From JAVBOD01 sp031551045 (GTDB lineage: Bacteria > Bacteroidota > Bacteroidia > Bacteroidales > UBA932), in assembly GCA_031551045.1 (NCBI GenBank), contig JAVBOD010000083.1:1-58497 (forward strand): 58,497 nucleotides of DNA, in the 5' to 3' direction. The notes beneath the pieces were generated by a model, which was given only the letters and a program-made list of their open reading frames with translations, did not search any database and was not told the origin of the DNA. A program made the position numbers and the translations under genes. Shown one piece after another: positions 51,530 through 58,497 of this stretch. Each line of letters starts with the position of its first letter. Position 1 is the first letter of the stretch.

Positions 51530-52126
51530 CTATGGTTTTATCAAAGCATAAATATAAAGCATTACTTTTTTCGTTTCTTCCGCAACCTGCGAGAAAGTTC
51601 GTTGGGGAGTGCTGTCTTCGTTCATATCAACCGCTTTGGCAAAAATTTGCGCCATCATTCGTGTGTTGATATCCTTTCGTATTTCGCCTCTCTCAATGCT
51701 CCTTTCGATGGCTTGCTGCCATTTTTTTAATTCCCCGCTTTTATATTTTTTCATCCGGTCTATAAAACCCGGATAATGTTTGGCGGCTTGAATAATCAAT
51801 GCCGTATAGTTTAAAAAAACAGTTTCTATTTCTTCAATTTTATCAAGATGCTTACATATTTTTTTTACATTTTGATAATGTATGTCGATGAGCTCGGCGA
51901 CCGTAACAGCCTCTTTCACTTCCGGATGAACAAATGCGATCAGTCCGAAAAAATAACGGTCAATCACGGCGCGGAACAATTCCTCCTTGCTTTCGAAATA
52001 ACGGTACATGGCTCCGCGCGATATTTTCAACGCTTGGTGCAACACGGTCATCGAAGCGCTGTCGTAGCCTTTGGCCAAAAAAACTTCGAATGATTTTTGT
52101 AATATGTACTCCTTCCTGTCCTGCAT
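51530..52126 (-). CDS. TetR-family regulator with three nearby operators
   Basis: The start is set at 52126 (MQDRKEYILQKSFEVFLAKGY), giving 198 residues. The longer frame to 52159 would translate through an operator. The TetR HTH is at about 5-50 (ASMTVLHQALKISRGAMYRYFESKEEL). The ligand domain is helical. It has no co-directional partner gene, so its targets are unknown. A promoter and a perfect dyad directly upstream point to autoregulation. Confidence 0.9.
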   Translation of the reverse strand: MQDRKEYILQKSFEVFLAKGYDSASMTVLHQALKISRGAMYRYFESKEELFRAVIDRYFFGLIAFVHPEVKEAVTVAELIDIHYQNVKKICKHLDKIEEIETVFLNYTALIIQAAKHYPGFIDRMKKYKSGELKKWQQAIERSIERGEIRKDINTRMMAQIFAKAVDMNEDSTPQRTFSQVAEETKKVMLYIYALIKP

Positions 52127-52136
52127 GTTGTCACAA

Positions 52137-52152
52137 ATGAACACTTGTTCAT
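52137..52152. promoter_or_regulatory. TetR-type operator, copy 2 (ATGAAC-ACTT-GTTCAT)
   Basis: A perfect 6-4-6 dyad that covers the expected transcription start, 11-26 nt upstream of the TetR ATG at 52126. Confidence 0.7.
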
Positions 52153-52156
52153 AAAA

Positions 52157-52188
52157 CAAAGGTGGGAAGATAAATCTAAACTGCCAAA
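52157..52188 (-). promoter_or_regulatory. Promoter of the second TetR gene
   Basis: TTTG (52188-52185), a 20-nt spacer and CACCTTTG (52164-52157) fit the Bacteroidetes pattern with one mismatch in the -7 box. The predicted start falls inside operator copy 2. Confidence 0.55.
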
Positions 52189-52247
52189 CATATTTGAAAA
52201 TTTTTCTTTGGATTTAATATAATAAACTGTTCGTCAATACTATAAAA

Positions 52248-52263
52248 ATGAACGATTGTTCAT
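52248..52263. promoter_or_regulatory. TetR-type operator, copy 3 (ATGAAC-GATT-GTTCAT)
   Basis: A perfect 6-4-6 dyad about 120 nt upstream of the TetR start. It is the exact reverse complement of copy 1, so the pair flanks the gene as an inverted repeat. Confidence 0.65.
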
Positions 52264-52285
52264 TAAAATATAATTATCATAAATG

Positions 52286-52440
52286 ATTATCAGCAATCAG
52301 ACCTATAATCCCGAAGGGATTTACGCTCGGTGGAATAAGCAGTTTATGAACACAACCGGCATCCCGTTAGGGATGCATCCTTAACAGAATGCTATATTGG
52401 TGGGTAGCTCTATTCTAACAAGCGATAATAACTCTGGCAT
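52286..52440. repeat. REP-like palindromic element
   Basis: AATCCC-GAA-GGGATT (52307-52321) and GCATCCC-GTTA-GGGATGC (52359-52376) are compact hairpins, followed by the palindrome GGATGCATCC (52371-52380). The arrangement is typical of short mobile palindromes in Bacteroidetes. The 417-nt gap from 52159 to 52576 has no credible gene. Confidence 0.55.
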
Positions 52441-52491
52441 TGTTTAGGACACTTTGCGGATAATCATTTATCACATACTCTTCTGACAAAA

Positions 52492-52518
52492 GAAGCCGTC
52501 CGGTTTTAGGACAGCTTC
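52492..52518 (-). terminator. Second terminator after gcvP
   Basis: GAAGC and GTCC on one arm pair with GGAC and GCTTC on the other, with one internal mismatch and a 7-nt loop. On the minus strand TTTTG follows. It backs up the hairpin at 52532-52564. Confidence 0.65.
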
Positions 52519-52531
52519 AAGTATCAATAAA

Positions 52532-52564
52532 CCTAACAGGTCAAAGAGGCAGAGACCTGTTAGG
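52532..52564 (-). terminator. Terminator after gcvP
   Basis: A perfect 11-bp stem (CCTAACAGGTC with GACCTGTTAGG) has an 11-nt loop. It lies 12 nt past the gcvP stop. On the minus strand TTTATTG follows. Confidence 0.7.
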
Positions 52565-52575
52565 ATAAGTTCTAT

Positions 52576-55416
52576 TTACAAATAACTCTCAATCGGCGCA
52601 CAGGTGCAAACCAGATTGCGGTCGCCGTAGCCATTATCCACGCGGGCAACGGCCGGCCAGAATTTGTTTTCGGCAATCCACGGCAACGGGAACGCTGCTT
52701 GCGAACGCGGATATTTGTGGTTCCACTCGTCGGCGCACACTTCAGAAGCCGCATGAGGAGCCATTTTCACCGGATTGTCTTCTTTGTCTAATTGTCCGTT
52801 TTTAATCGCCTCGCATTCCTGTTTAATAATAATCATTGTTTGAATAAAGCGGTCTAATTCGGCTTTCGGTTCGCTTTCCGTAGGTTCGACCATTAAGGTA
52901 TTCGCCACGGGGAACGAAAGTGTAGGAGCATGAAATCCAAAGTCCATCAAGCGTTTTGCGATATCGGTAGCATCCACCCCGTATTCTTTTCCGAAGTCGC
53001 GCACATCGATAATACATTCGTGTGCTACGCGTCCGGTTTCGCCGGTATAAAGCGTGCTGTAGTGTTCACGTAATTTTGCCGATAAATAATTAGCGTTCAG
53101 AATGGCCATTTCCGTAGCGCGTTTCAAACCTTCGACGCCCAATAGTTTAACGTAGGCATGTGTAATCGGTAATATCATGGCGCTGCCGAACGGCGCTGCC
53201 GATACGGCGTGAATTCCTTTTTCGCCGCCGGTTTTCACCAATTTATGCGAAGGCAGGAAAGGCGTCAGGTGCTTGGCAACCCCGATGGGGCCTTCGCCCG
53301 GGCCGCCGCCGCCGTGCGGAATGGCAAATGTTTTGTGCAAATTCAAGTGGCAAACATCGGCTCCGATAAATCCGGGATTGGTAAAGCCCACTTGTGCATT
53401 CATGTTGGCGCCGTCCATGTAAACCTGTCCGCCATTTTGATGAATGATGTCGCAAATTTCGCGAATGCGTTTTTCGAACACGCCGTGTGTCGAAGGATAC
53501 GTAATCATGATACACGACAGGTCGTTCTTGTGCAGCTCGGCTTTTGTGCGCAAATCGTCCACATTGATGTTTCCTTTATCGTCGCATTCCACCAACACAA
53601 TGCGCATGCCTGCCATAGCGGCGCTGGCCGGATTGGTACCGTGCGCCGAAGTGGGGATAATCGCCACGTTACGGTGTGCTTCGCCGCGCGATTGATGATA
53701 AGCGCGAATGACCATCAAACCGGCGTATTCGCCTGCCGCACCCGAATTGGGTTGGAACGAGATGGCATCGAATCCGGTGATCACGGCTAAATCGTGTCCC
53801 AGTTCTTTTATCAGTTGCGTGTAGCCTTCCACCTGGTCGGCCGGAGCAAAGGGATGCACGTTGCCGAATTCGCTCCAGCTCAAGGGCATCATTTCTACGG
53901 CTGCATTTAATTTCATCGTACAAGAACCCAATGAAATCATCGAGTGCGTGAGTGAAATATCGCGGCGTTCCAGTTTTTTCATGTAGCGCATCATCTCCGT
54001 TTCGGAACGGTGTTTTTTGAATACGCTTTCCGTCAGAATTTCCGTTTCGCGCGGCAATAAATAAGTTTTCGACGTATCTTCCGAGCAATCGCAGGCTTGT
54101 TTAATATCGAAAATATTCATAATCGCCGTTGCTTCTTCGCAGGTAGTCACTTCGTCGAAACTGATGCGTACCCTGTCTTTCGCCGGATAGAAAAAGTTGA
54201 TGCCGGCAGCCGCTGCTTTTTTACGAATGGCTTCTGCCTCCACGCCTTGCACTTCAATCGTATCGAAGAAGTTTTCGGACGCTAATTTGTACCCGGCTTC
54301 TTTCAATTTTTTCGCCAACACCATGGCAAATTTGTGTGCGTGGTGGGCAATGCGTTGCAACCCTTCCGCTCCATGATACGCGGCATAGAAGCCGGCCATA
54401 GAAGCCAACAATGCTTGCGCCGTACAAATATTCGATCCGGCTTTTTCGCGTTTGATATGTTGTTCGCGCGTTTGCAAGGCCATGCGCAGCGCAGTGTTTC
54501 CTAAACGGTCCACCGATACGCCGATGATGCGCCCGGGAATATTCCGTTTGTATTCGTCTTTCGTCGCAAAATAAGCGGCCGACGGCCCGCCGAATCCCAT
54601 CGGGATACCGAAACGCTGCGTGCTTCCCACAGCCACGTCGGCGCCCCAGGCGGCCGGTTCTTTCAATACTACCAACGATAAAATATCGCACACGGCGGTT
54701 ACCAAATTTCCTTTGTCGTGCGCCTGTTTGCAGAATGCGCTGTAGTCGCGAACCTCGCCGTTAGCGGCCGGATATTGCACCACTGCGCCAAAGCAATTTT
54801 CTTCAAACGTATATTCGGCGAATTTACCGGTTTTCACTTCTATGCCGAGCGGTGTCGAGCGAGTCATGATAACATCCAGCGTCTGCGGGAAAATATTTTC
54901 ATCGACAAACAACACGTTTTTCCCGGCTTTCACGGCTTCGCGCGAGCGCAGGTCGAACATCATTTTCATGGCTTCGGCGGCAGCGGTAGCTTCGTCGAGC
55001 AACGAGCAGTTGGCAATTTGAAATCCCGTAAGGCTTTCTACCATGGTCTGGAAATTCAGCAAAGCTTCCATGCGGCCTTGCGAAATCTCGGCCTGATACG
55101 GCGTATAGGAAGTGTACCAACTGGGATTTTCGAACACATTGCGCATCACCACGGGCAGCGAGGCCGTGCCGTAGTAGCCCATTCCGATCAACGAACGGAA
55201 GGGTTTATTTTTATTCGCAATGGCTTTTATTTTTTGCAAATAGACGTATTCGCTTACCGGAGCATCCAATGCTAACGGTGTTTTCAGGCGAATATCAGCC
55301 GGAATAGTTTGGTTGATTAATTCATCGATAGACGAGGTGCCAACGGCTTTCAGCATTTCTGCAACCTCGCATTCGCGCGGGCCGTTGTGGCGGTGAACAA
55401 AAGAATCTGTGGACAT
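52576..55416 (-). CDS. gcvP: Glycine dehydrogenase (P protein of the glycine cleavage system)
   Basis: The 946-residue product is the fused single-chain form. It has the N-terminal RHNGPRECEVAEML start, the Gly-rich GSTQRFGIPMGFGGPSAA loop, and the PLP-lysine motif HLNLHKTFAIPHGGGGPG (about residue 700). It decarboxylates glycine and passes the aminomethyl group to lipoyl-GcvH. gcvH and gcvT are not in the window. Confidence 0.97.
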   Translation of the reverse strand: MSTDSFVHRHNGPRECEVAEMLKAVGTSSIDELINQTIPADIRLKTPLALDAPVSEYVYLQKIKAIANKNKPFRSLIGMGYYGTASLPVVMRNVFENPSWYTSYTPYQAEISQGRMEALLNFQTMVESLTGFQIANCSLLDEATAAAEAMKMMFDLRSREAVKAGKNVLFVDENIFPQTLDVIMTRSTPLGIEVKTGKFAEYTFEENCFGAVVQYPAANGEVRDYSAFCKQAHDKGNLVTAVCDILSLVVLKEPAAWGADVAVGSTQRFGIPMGFGGPSAAYFATKDEYKRNIPGRIIGVSVDRLGNTALRMALQTREQHIKREKAGSNICTAQALLASMAGFYAAYHGAEGLQRIAHHAHKFAMVLAKKLKEAGYKLASENFFDTIEVQGVEAEAIRKKAAAAGINFFYPAKDRVRISFDEVTTCEEATAIMNIFDIKQACDCSEDTSKTYLLPRETEILTESVFKKHRSETEMMRYMKKLERRDISLTHSMISLGSCTMKLNAAVEMMPLSWSEFGNVHPFAPADQVEGYTQLIKELGHDLAVITGFDAISFQPNSGAAGEYAGLMVIRAYHQSRGEAHRNVAIIPTSAHGTNPASAAMAGMRIVLVECDDKGNINVDDLRTKAELHKNDLSCIMITYPSTHGVFEKRIREICDIIHQNGGQVYMDGANMNAQVGFTNPGFIGADVCHLNLHKTFAIPHGGGGPGEGPIGVAKHLTPFLPSHKLVKTGGEKGIHAVSAAPFGSAMILPITHAYVKLLGVEGLKRATEMAILNANYLSAKLREHYSTLYTGETGRVAHECIIDVRDFGKEYGVDATDIAKRLMDFGFHAPTLSFPVANTLMVEPTESEPKAELDRFIQTMIIIKQECEAIKNGQLDKEDNPVKMAPHAASEVCADEWNHKYPRSQAAFPLPWIAENKFWPAVARVDNGYGDRNLVCTCAPIESYL

Positions 55417-55429
55417 ACGTTATTGTTTT

Positions 55430-55628
55430 TTATTTATGATTTTTGATTGATGATATTTGATTTTAGATACCGGATATTGGATGCTGGATATTTGTATTTG
55501 TCATTCTGAGCAAAGCGAAGAATCTAAAAAGAACAGATGCTTCATGGAGTTTATCCTGAGCGAAGCCGAAAGGTTCAGCATGACAAAAACAGACCTGAAA
55601 CTTTGAACCGGCAACATTAAACCTTAAG
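55430..55628. repeat. Dispersed intergenic repeats upstream of gcvP
   Basis: The gap contains GTCATTCTGAGCAAAGCGAA (from 55500) and a GGTTCAGCATGAC unit (to 55583), both classic Bacteroidetes intergenic repeats. The first is the fuller copy of the unit at 1145. There is also a GATACCGGATATTGG unit (from 55467). I see no promoter, riboswitch or gene. Confidence 0.55.
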
Positions 55629-56231
55629 CTATTTCGGATACCCGACCGTTTGCGTTAATATCGCCGTTTTTGTTTCAGGCAGTTGTAACAATTTCCCCAA
55701 TTCGTCGGCTTTAAACATGCCGCGCACTACGGTTGACAAGCCTTCCGACGCGCAGAACAAATAAATATTCTGCGAGATGAAACCGGAATTAGTGTACGAA
55801 GGATTCAGGGTTGTATTCTTACTCTTGTCGGCTACAAACACAATATTGAGAGCGGCTGTTGCTACAAATTCCTGCGTACCGGCCGTTTTGCGATGGTCGC
55901 CTTTAGCCACTTGTTTCAACACGTTATTTTTCGCATCATAAAGATAAGCGCCCGATTTGATAACGACATATAATTCCAACTCCTGTTTGTTTTGCGACGA
56001 AGGCGCCGTGCGCTTGTCGGCACGGTTGAATCCCCAAGCTGCCCACAATAAATTCGACAACGTTTGGTTGTCTAAATCACGCGTACTGAATTCGCGGCTC
56101 GACTGACGTTTGCTCAATGCTTCCATCAACGGCATGCCGCCGGTGGTTTTGGGCTTGGGTAATGAAATATCCTGCGCCGCAAGTCCTAACGAAGCGCATA
56201 GGAACATAGCAAGTATGGTAGTTGTTTTCAT
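55629..56231 (-). CDS. Secreted nitroreductase/SagB-like protein
   Basis: The start is set at 56231 (MKTTTILAMFLCASLGLAAQ), giving about 200 residues with a signal peptide. The nitroreductase core follows: LMEALSKRQSSREFSTRDLDNQTLSNLLWAAWGFNR (FMN-phosphate-binding Arg/Ser region), then SSQNKQELELYVV, then GFISQNIYLFCASEGLSTVVRG. This is the SagB/ThcOx-like form. A signal peptide is unusual for an FMN enzyme, so it probably works in the periplasm. Substrate unknown. Confidence 0.85.
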   Translation of the reverse strand: MKTTTILAMFLCASLGLAAQDISLPKPKTTGGMPLMEALSKRQSSREFSTRDLDNQTLSNLLWAAWGFNRADKRTAPSSQNKQELELYVVIKSGAYLYDAKNNVLKQVAKGDHRKTAGTQEFVATAALNIVFVADKSKNTTLNPSYTNSGFISQNIYLFCASEGLSTVVRGMFKADELGKLLQLPETKTAILTQTVGYPK

Positions 56232-56258
56232 ATTTCTTGACACTTAAAATATATCTTA

Positions 56259-56289
56259 CAAAGATAGCGATTTTTCCAGATTGCTCAAA
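56259..56289 (-). promoter_or_regulatory. Strong promoter of the nitroreductase gene
   Basis: TTTG (56289-56286), a 19-nt spacer and TATCTTTG (56266-56259) match the Bacteroidetes consensus fully, 28 nt upstream of the ATG. Confidence 0.75.
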
Positions 56290-56382
56290 AGTGTTTTAAA
56301 GATGCTTAAAATGAAAATGAAAATCAATGTCTTAGCCAAAAAGTTGAAAAAATTTCACCCCTTTTAGCTATCCATGTCTTCA

Positions 56383-56390
56383 TAATTTTG
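56383..56390 (+). promoter_or_regulatory. -7 box (TAATTTTG) of the decarboxylase operon
   Basis: A full TAnnTTTG match about 80 nt upstream of the ATG at 56472. The -33 box is not clear. Confidence 0.45.
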
Positions 56391-56471
56391 TAACATTGTA
56401 TTCTGTTTCGGATTTTGCCTTATCAGGCATGCTTCAAAACAGATCTAATAAATTTATTAATTCATAACATT

Positions 56472-58022
56472 ATGGCATTAAATTTAGGGTCTAAAATTCG
56501 CGAATTGCAAGAAAAGAAAGACAAGGCCATTCAAGGCGGCGGCGAACAAGCCATTGCCAAGCAAATAGCCATGGGAAAACTTCCCGTTCGCGAACGGATC
56601 AACCAATTATTGGACGAAAATTCATTTCACGAGTATGACTTGTTCATTGAACACGACGCCCGTGAATTCGGCATGGACGGCAAAGAACTGCCCGGCGATG
56701 GCGTGGTTATCGGTATCGGTACCATCCACAACCGGCCTGTTGCTATCTATGCACAAGATTTTACGGTGGCCGGCGGCTCATTGGGTTCCATGCACGCACG
56801 TAAAATTACCAAAATGATGGACTACGCATTACGGATGCGCATTCCTATTATCGGAATCAACGATTCCGGCGGAGCACGTATTCAGGAAGGCGTCAACTCC
56901 CTGGCCGGATACGGTGAAATCTTTTTCCGCAACACGCTGTCGAGCGGCGTGATTCCTCAAATTTCCGTTATCCTCGGCCCTTGTGCCGGCGGTGCGGTTT
57001 ATTCTCCGGCGTTGACGGACTATGTGTTCATGGTCGAAAATATTTCGAAAATGTTTATCACCGGCCCCGAAGTAATTAAATCGGTGTTGGGCGAAGAAAT
57101 CTCGATGGAAGAACTGGGAGGCGCCCGTGTGCATAGCGAAATTACCGGCAACTCTCACTTCTATGCGCTTACCGAGCAAGAATGTTTTAATCAAATTAAA
57201 ACATTATTGTCGTACATCCCCTGGAATAATGAAGAAAAACCGGTGTTGGCAGAAGTAAAACAGCCGAACAAAAAGTACAATATTGAAAAGATTGTGCCGG
57301 TAGATCCCACCCGCCCTTACGATGTACGCGATGTAATCCGTTCCATTACCGACAATTCCGACTTTTTTGAAGTGCAGGAAAAATGGGCGGCTAATATTGT
57401 CATTGGCTACGGGCGCATAGCAGGGCGCACAGTAGGATTTGTGGCCAACCAACCGTTGGTGATGGCCGGAGTGCTTGACTGCGATTCGTCGGACAAAGCG
57501 GCCCGTTTTATCCGCTATTGCGATGCATTCAATATTCCCATAATAACGTTGGAAGATTTGCCGGGCTATTTGCCGGGAATCGACCAGGAGCATGCCGGCG
57601 TAATCCGCCACGGCGCTAAATTGTTATATGCTTACAGTGAAGCAACCGTTCCGCGTATCACGGTGATTCTCCGCAAGGCTTACGGCGGAGGTTACATTGC
57701 CATGAATTCGCGCCATCTTCGTGCCGATTTCGTGTTTGCATGGCCGATGGCCGAAATTGCGGTAATGGGCCCCGAAGGCGCTGCTAATATTATTTTCCGT
57801 AAAGAAATTATGGAAGCCGAAGATCCCGAAGCGATGCGTAAGAAAAAGGTAGAAGAGTATAAGAAAAAATTCTCGAACCCCTACGTAGCTGCGGCCAAAG
57901 GATATATCGACACGGTAATCGAACCACAGGAAACACGCAAATTTATCCTTCATGCGTTGGAAGTATCGCAAGACAAACACGTGGGACGTCCTCATAAGAA
58001 ACACGGGATTCCACCATTTTAA
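56472..58022 (+). CDS. mmdA: Acyl-CoA carboxyltransferase (methylmalonyl-CoA decarboxylase alpha / propionyl-CoA carboxylase beta type)
   Basis: The start is set at 56472 (MALNLGSKIRELQEKKDKAIQGG), giving 516 residues. Two crotonase-like halves are present: the N-terminal one with IGINDSGGARIQEGVNSLAGYGEIFFRN and the C-terminal one with IITLEDLPGYLPGIDQEHAGVIRHGAKLLYAYSEATVPRIT and the RKAYGGGYIAMNSRHL loop. The enzyme moves carboxyl between biotin and acyl-CoA. It is followed by a biotin carrier 12 nt later. In succinate/propionate-forming Bacteroidales the usual role is methylmalonyl-CoA decarboxylase coupled to a sodium pump, but the beta subunit is outside the window, so a carboxylase role is not excluded. 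Confidence 0.9.
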   Translation: MALNLGSKIRELQEKKDKAIQGGGEQAIAKQIAMGKLPVRERINQLLDENSFHEYDLFIEHDAREFGMDGKELPGDGVVIGIGTIHNRPVAIYAQDFTVAGGSLGSMHARKITKMMDYALRMRIPIIGINDSGGARIQEGVNSLAGYGEIFFRNTLSSGVIPQISVILGPCAGGAVYSPALTDYVFMVENISKMFITGPEVIKSVLGEEISMEELGGARVHSEITGNSHFYALTEQECFNQIKTLLSYIPWNNEEKPVLAEVKQPNKKYNIEKIVPVDPTRPYDVRDVIRSITDNSDFFEVQEKWAANIVIGYGRIAGRTVGFVANQPLVMAGVLDCDSSDKAARFIRYCDAFNIPIITLEDLPGYLPGIDQEHAGVIRHGAKLLYAYSEATVPRITVILRKAYGGGYIAMNSRHLRADFVFAWPMAEIAVMGPEGAANIIFRKEIMEAEDPEAMRKKKVEEYKKKFSNPYVAAAKGYIDTVIEPQETRKFILHALEVSQDKHVGRPHKKHGIPPF

Positions 58023-58034
58023 ACCGTTACGAAG

Positions 58035-58463
58035 ATGGAGAAAAATAAAGAACAAAAAATACCAACACCGGCACCGGAGTTTAAAACGATTCGTGTTTTT
58101 GTAGAAGGAAGAAATTATAAAACTACTTATACAAAAAAATTCGAAGAGCGTAAATCCTGGGTACCGCCCAATCCCGAAGAGTTGAAATCGTTTCTTCCGG
58201 GCACTGTTGACAAAATCATAGTGAAGCCGGGCGATGAGGTGAAACAGGGCGATATTTTAATGACTTTCATAGCCATGAAAATGCACAATTTGGTACGCGC
58301 CCCTTTCAATGGAAAAATATCGGCAATCAACGTGAAAGCCGGCGACAAAGTTCCGAAAGGTATGGTGATGATTGTGGTGGCCAAGGCAAAAGAAAAAGCT
58401 CCGAAAGGAGGCAAGGTGAAAGAGTCGCCAAGAGAAAGAAGGCAAGCGCGTAGAAGAAAATAA
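58035..58463 (+). CDS. Biotin carboxyl carrier protein of the acyl-CoA decarboxylase
   Basis: The 142-residue product has a Pro/Lys-rich N-terminus, then a biotinyl domain (about 50-125). The biotin Lys is in FIAMKMHN (usual EAMKM), flanked by GDEVKQGDILM and GKISAINVKAGDKVPKG. A very basic tail follows (RERRQARRRK). It carries the carboxyl group for the preceding carboxyltransferase. The next subunit gene should start just past the right edge. Confidence 0.9.
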   Translation: MEKNKEQKIPTPAPEFKTIRVFVEGRNYKTTYTKKFEERKSWVPPNPEELKSFLPGTVDKIIVKPGDEVKQGDILMTFIAMKMHNLVRAPFNGKISAINVKAGDKVPKGMVMIVVAKAKEKAPKGGKVKESPRERRQARRRK

Positions 58464-58497
58464 TCGTTTGTGATATACATAAAGAACCCTGTTAATT

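Noticed and set aside
55417..55628. Glycine riboswitch upstream of gcvP
   Set aside because: The gap consists of dispersed repeats and shows no glycine aptamer pattern.
1..58497. CRISPR array, rRNA or tRNA genes
   Set aside because: I saw no regularly spaced repeats of CRISPR type and no recognisable rRNA or tRNA sequence. A tRNAscan-SE run would settle the tRNA question.

Overview
The window comes from a Bacteroidetes chromosome, most likely order Bacteroidales. The signs are a RagA/SusC–RagB/SusD pair, type IX secretion (T9SS) sorting domains, a PorV-like protein, Bacteroidetes-type promoters (TTTG about 19 nt from TAnnTTTG) and a typical core-gene order (coaX – outer-membrane protein – TPR – lptC – CNNM protein). 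I cannot name a genus. Most genes lie on the minus strand.

Layout. 1–9.6 kb is housekeeping: holB (cut by the left edge), exbD/exbB, a U32 peptidase-family gene, a TPR protein, sppA, and asd–pgk. 9.6–10.07 kb has no gene but carries a hairpin-rich repeat. 10.07–24.8 kb is an envelope and information-processing block: a CNNM/CBS protein, lptC, TPR, outer-membrane protein, coaX, mfd, secG, a small TPR-like gene, lptE, a sigma-54-type activator, a SpoU-family RNA methyltransferase, then arginine deiminase behind a porin.

24.9–42.2 kb is the most interesting part. Six minus-strand genes sit close together: an unknown secreted 505-residue protein, a PorV-like barrel, a giant (about 2,430-residue) subtilisin-type protease with a T9SS sorting domain, SusC, SusD and a lipoprotein. 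The set ends at a strong terminator. A membrane-bound TPR/HTH regulator is divergent to it, and the shared intergenic region holds a direct repeat with a 30-nt period. I read this as a protein-digestion and peptide-uptake locus: the protease is exported through T9SS and the RagAB-like pair imports the products.

42.3–44.3 kb is a small AT-rich accessory island: an IS1-type transposase remnant, a frameshifted lipoprotein gene, a second lipoprotein, and a tiny protein made of a signal peptide joined directly to a T9SS-like sorting tail. 44.4–52.2 kb is a TetR–TolC–adaptor–RND efflux operon with a PII-like last gene, followed by a second TetR gene surrounded by three copies of a perfect ATGAAC-N4-GTTCAT dyad. 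52.5–58.5 kb holds gcvP, a secreted nitroreductase-like protein, and the start of a biotin-dependent decarboxylase/carboxylase operon (carboxyltransferase and biotin carrier) that probably continues past the right edge.

Dispersed Bacteroidetes intergenic repeats occur throughout. Two appear to have been captured inside reading frames: a linker in mfd and the C-terminal tail of the RND adaptor.
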